DNA of 64,000 bases. It comes from RYN-230 sp963718305 (lineage in GTDB: Bacteria; Actinomycetota; Actinomycetes; Streptosporangiales; Streptosporangiaceae). The notes below the pieces were generated by a model. That model did not search any database. It had not been told where the DNA came from and was given only the letters and a program-made list of their open reading frames with translations. Positions 63,721 through 64,000 of this stretch are shown here, piece by piece. A program made the translations under genes and the position numbers. The stretch covers positions 62,001-126,000 of the forward strand of contig CAVQZG010000024.1 of assembly GCA_963718305.1 (NCBI GenBank), written 5' to 3'. How positions within the stretch are numbered: the stretch's first letter is position 1; every line of letters begins with the position of its first letter.

Positions 63721-64000
63721 TCAGCCAGCCGGCGCCGGGACCCGGGCGTCGCCCGGCCCTCCGGAACCGGGTGGGCTGGCCTGGGCCCGAAGCCGGGCAA
63801 ACTCCCCGGCCAGGGCAGGAGGAGTCCAGTGAGCGTTGAGGCCGCTGGGGTTGGGCAGTACCCACACCCGGGTCGGGCCGATGGCGGCGGCCTGCGGGCC
63901 CACCACCGCGTCCGGCTGACCGAACGCCGTCCGGTACACGGTCACGCCGAGCACGGCCAGCCATTGCGGGCGTAGCCGGGCCATCTTCTCCTGCAGTTCC
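63721..64000 (-). CDS. mug: G/U mismatch-specific DNA glycosylase (MUG-like), partial
   Basis: Only the C-terminal ~92 residues are in the window; the frame runs off the right edge (ELQEKMARLRPQWLAVLGV upstream of an internal ATG). VWVLPNPSGLNAHWTPPALA is the second conserved motif of MUG/TDG-type uracil-DNA glycosylases, which remove U or T from mismatches with G. The tail after LRAQASPP is Pro/Gly-rich. The catalytic N-terminal motif would lie outside the window. Confidence 0.8.
   Translation of the reverse strand, partial: ELQEKMARLRPQWLAVLGVTVYRTAFGQPDAVVGPQAAAIGPTRVWVLPNPSGLNAHWTPPALAGEFARLRAQASPPGSGGPGDARVPAPAG

Overview
The window is very GC-rich DNA with GTG starts, short 1-4 base gene overlaps, an ECF sigma factor/RskA pair, FHA and Ser/Thr-kinase signalling, an Rv2228c/Rv2229c-type pair and an actinobacterial RNase P RNA. 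It comes from an actinomycete chromosome, probably of the Streptosporangiales/Streptomycetales type; I cannot name the genus. No rRNA, tRNA, CRISPR array or prophage was recognised.

Layout. 0-6.3 kb is an eroded, regulator-rich stretch: a G1-peptidase fragment, a small LuxR protein, a secreted protein, an FHA protein, an RsbW-like kinase with its partner, an AT-rich segment with DnaA-box-like repeats, a broken sulfotransferase and a PAF-acetylhydrolase-like enzyme. 6.4-19 kb holds rnpB, the RNase H/phosphatase and zinc-ribbon pair, sigK-rskA, a molybdopterin oxidoreductase, a hydrolase, a CYTH gene cut by an IS110-family remnant, a homocysteine methyltransferase and an Acg-like nitroreductase. 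17.3-25.5 kb is a redox cluster: two related Ser-rich anchored proteins flanking apbE, a ferric-reductase-like membrane protein, a NuoF-like protein, a ferredoxin and a two-component system, with an MFS exporter gene on the other strand. A GT39 glycosyltransferase follows.

28-32.9 kb carries regulators with readable operators (AraC, TetR with a methyltransferase, a winged-helix regulator with a membrane protein), a DUF2000 protein and a hydrolase. 32.9-41 kb has a Ser/Thr kinase with a beta-propeller, a methyltransferase remnant, an Sll1717-type P-loop ATPase, a lysyl-oxidase-family protein, a lactonase-like MBL enzyme and an intact G1 peptidase. 41-51.6 kb is a minus-strand run of an ABC exporter, a conserved small protein, a pseudokinase/LPG-synthase-type membrane protein and an FHA-ABC transporter. 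A second kinase-propeller gene reads divergently from the last of these. 54.4-64 kb has an LmeA-like lipid-binding protein, a KimA-like K+ permease fused to an OB fold, a KdpDE-like two-component system, a DHA2 exporter divergent from an HxlR-methyltransferase fusion, a small zinc-ribbon-like protein and a partial mug gene.

One caution applies throughout. At least eight genes change reading frame inside otherwise well-conserved proteins. At three sites, adding one base to a T, G or C run restores the frame. This looks more like residual indel error in the assembly than mass gene decay, so those genes are given as single loci with an interrupted frame.
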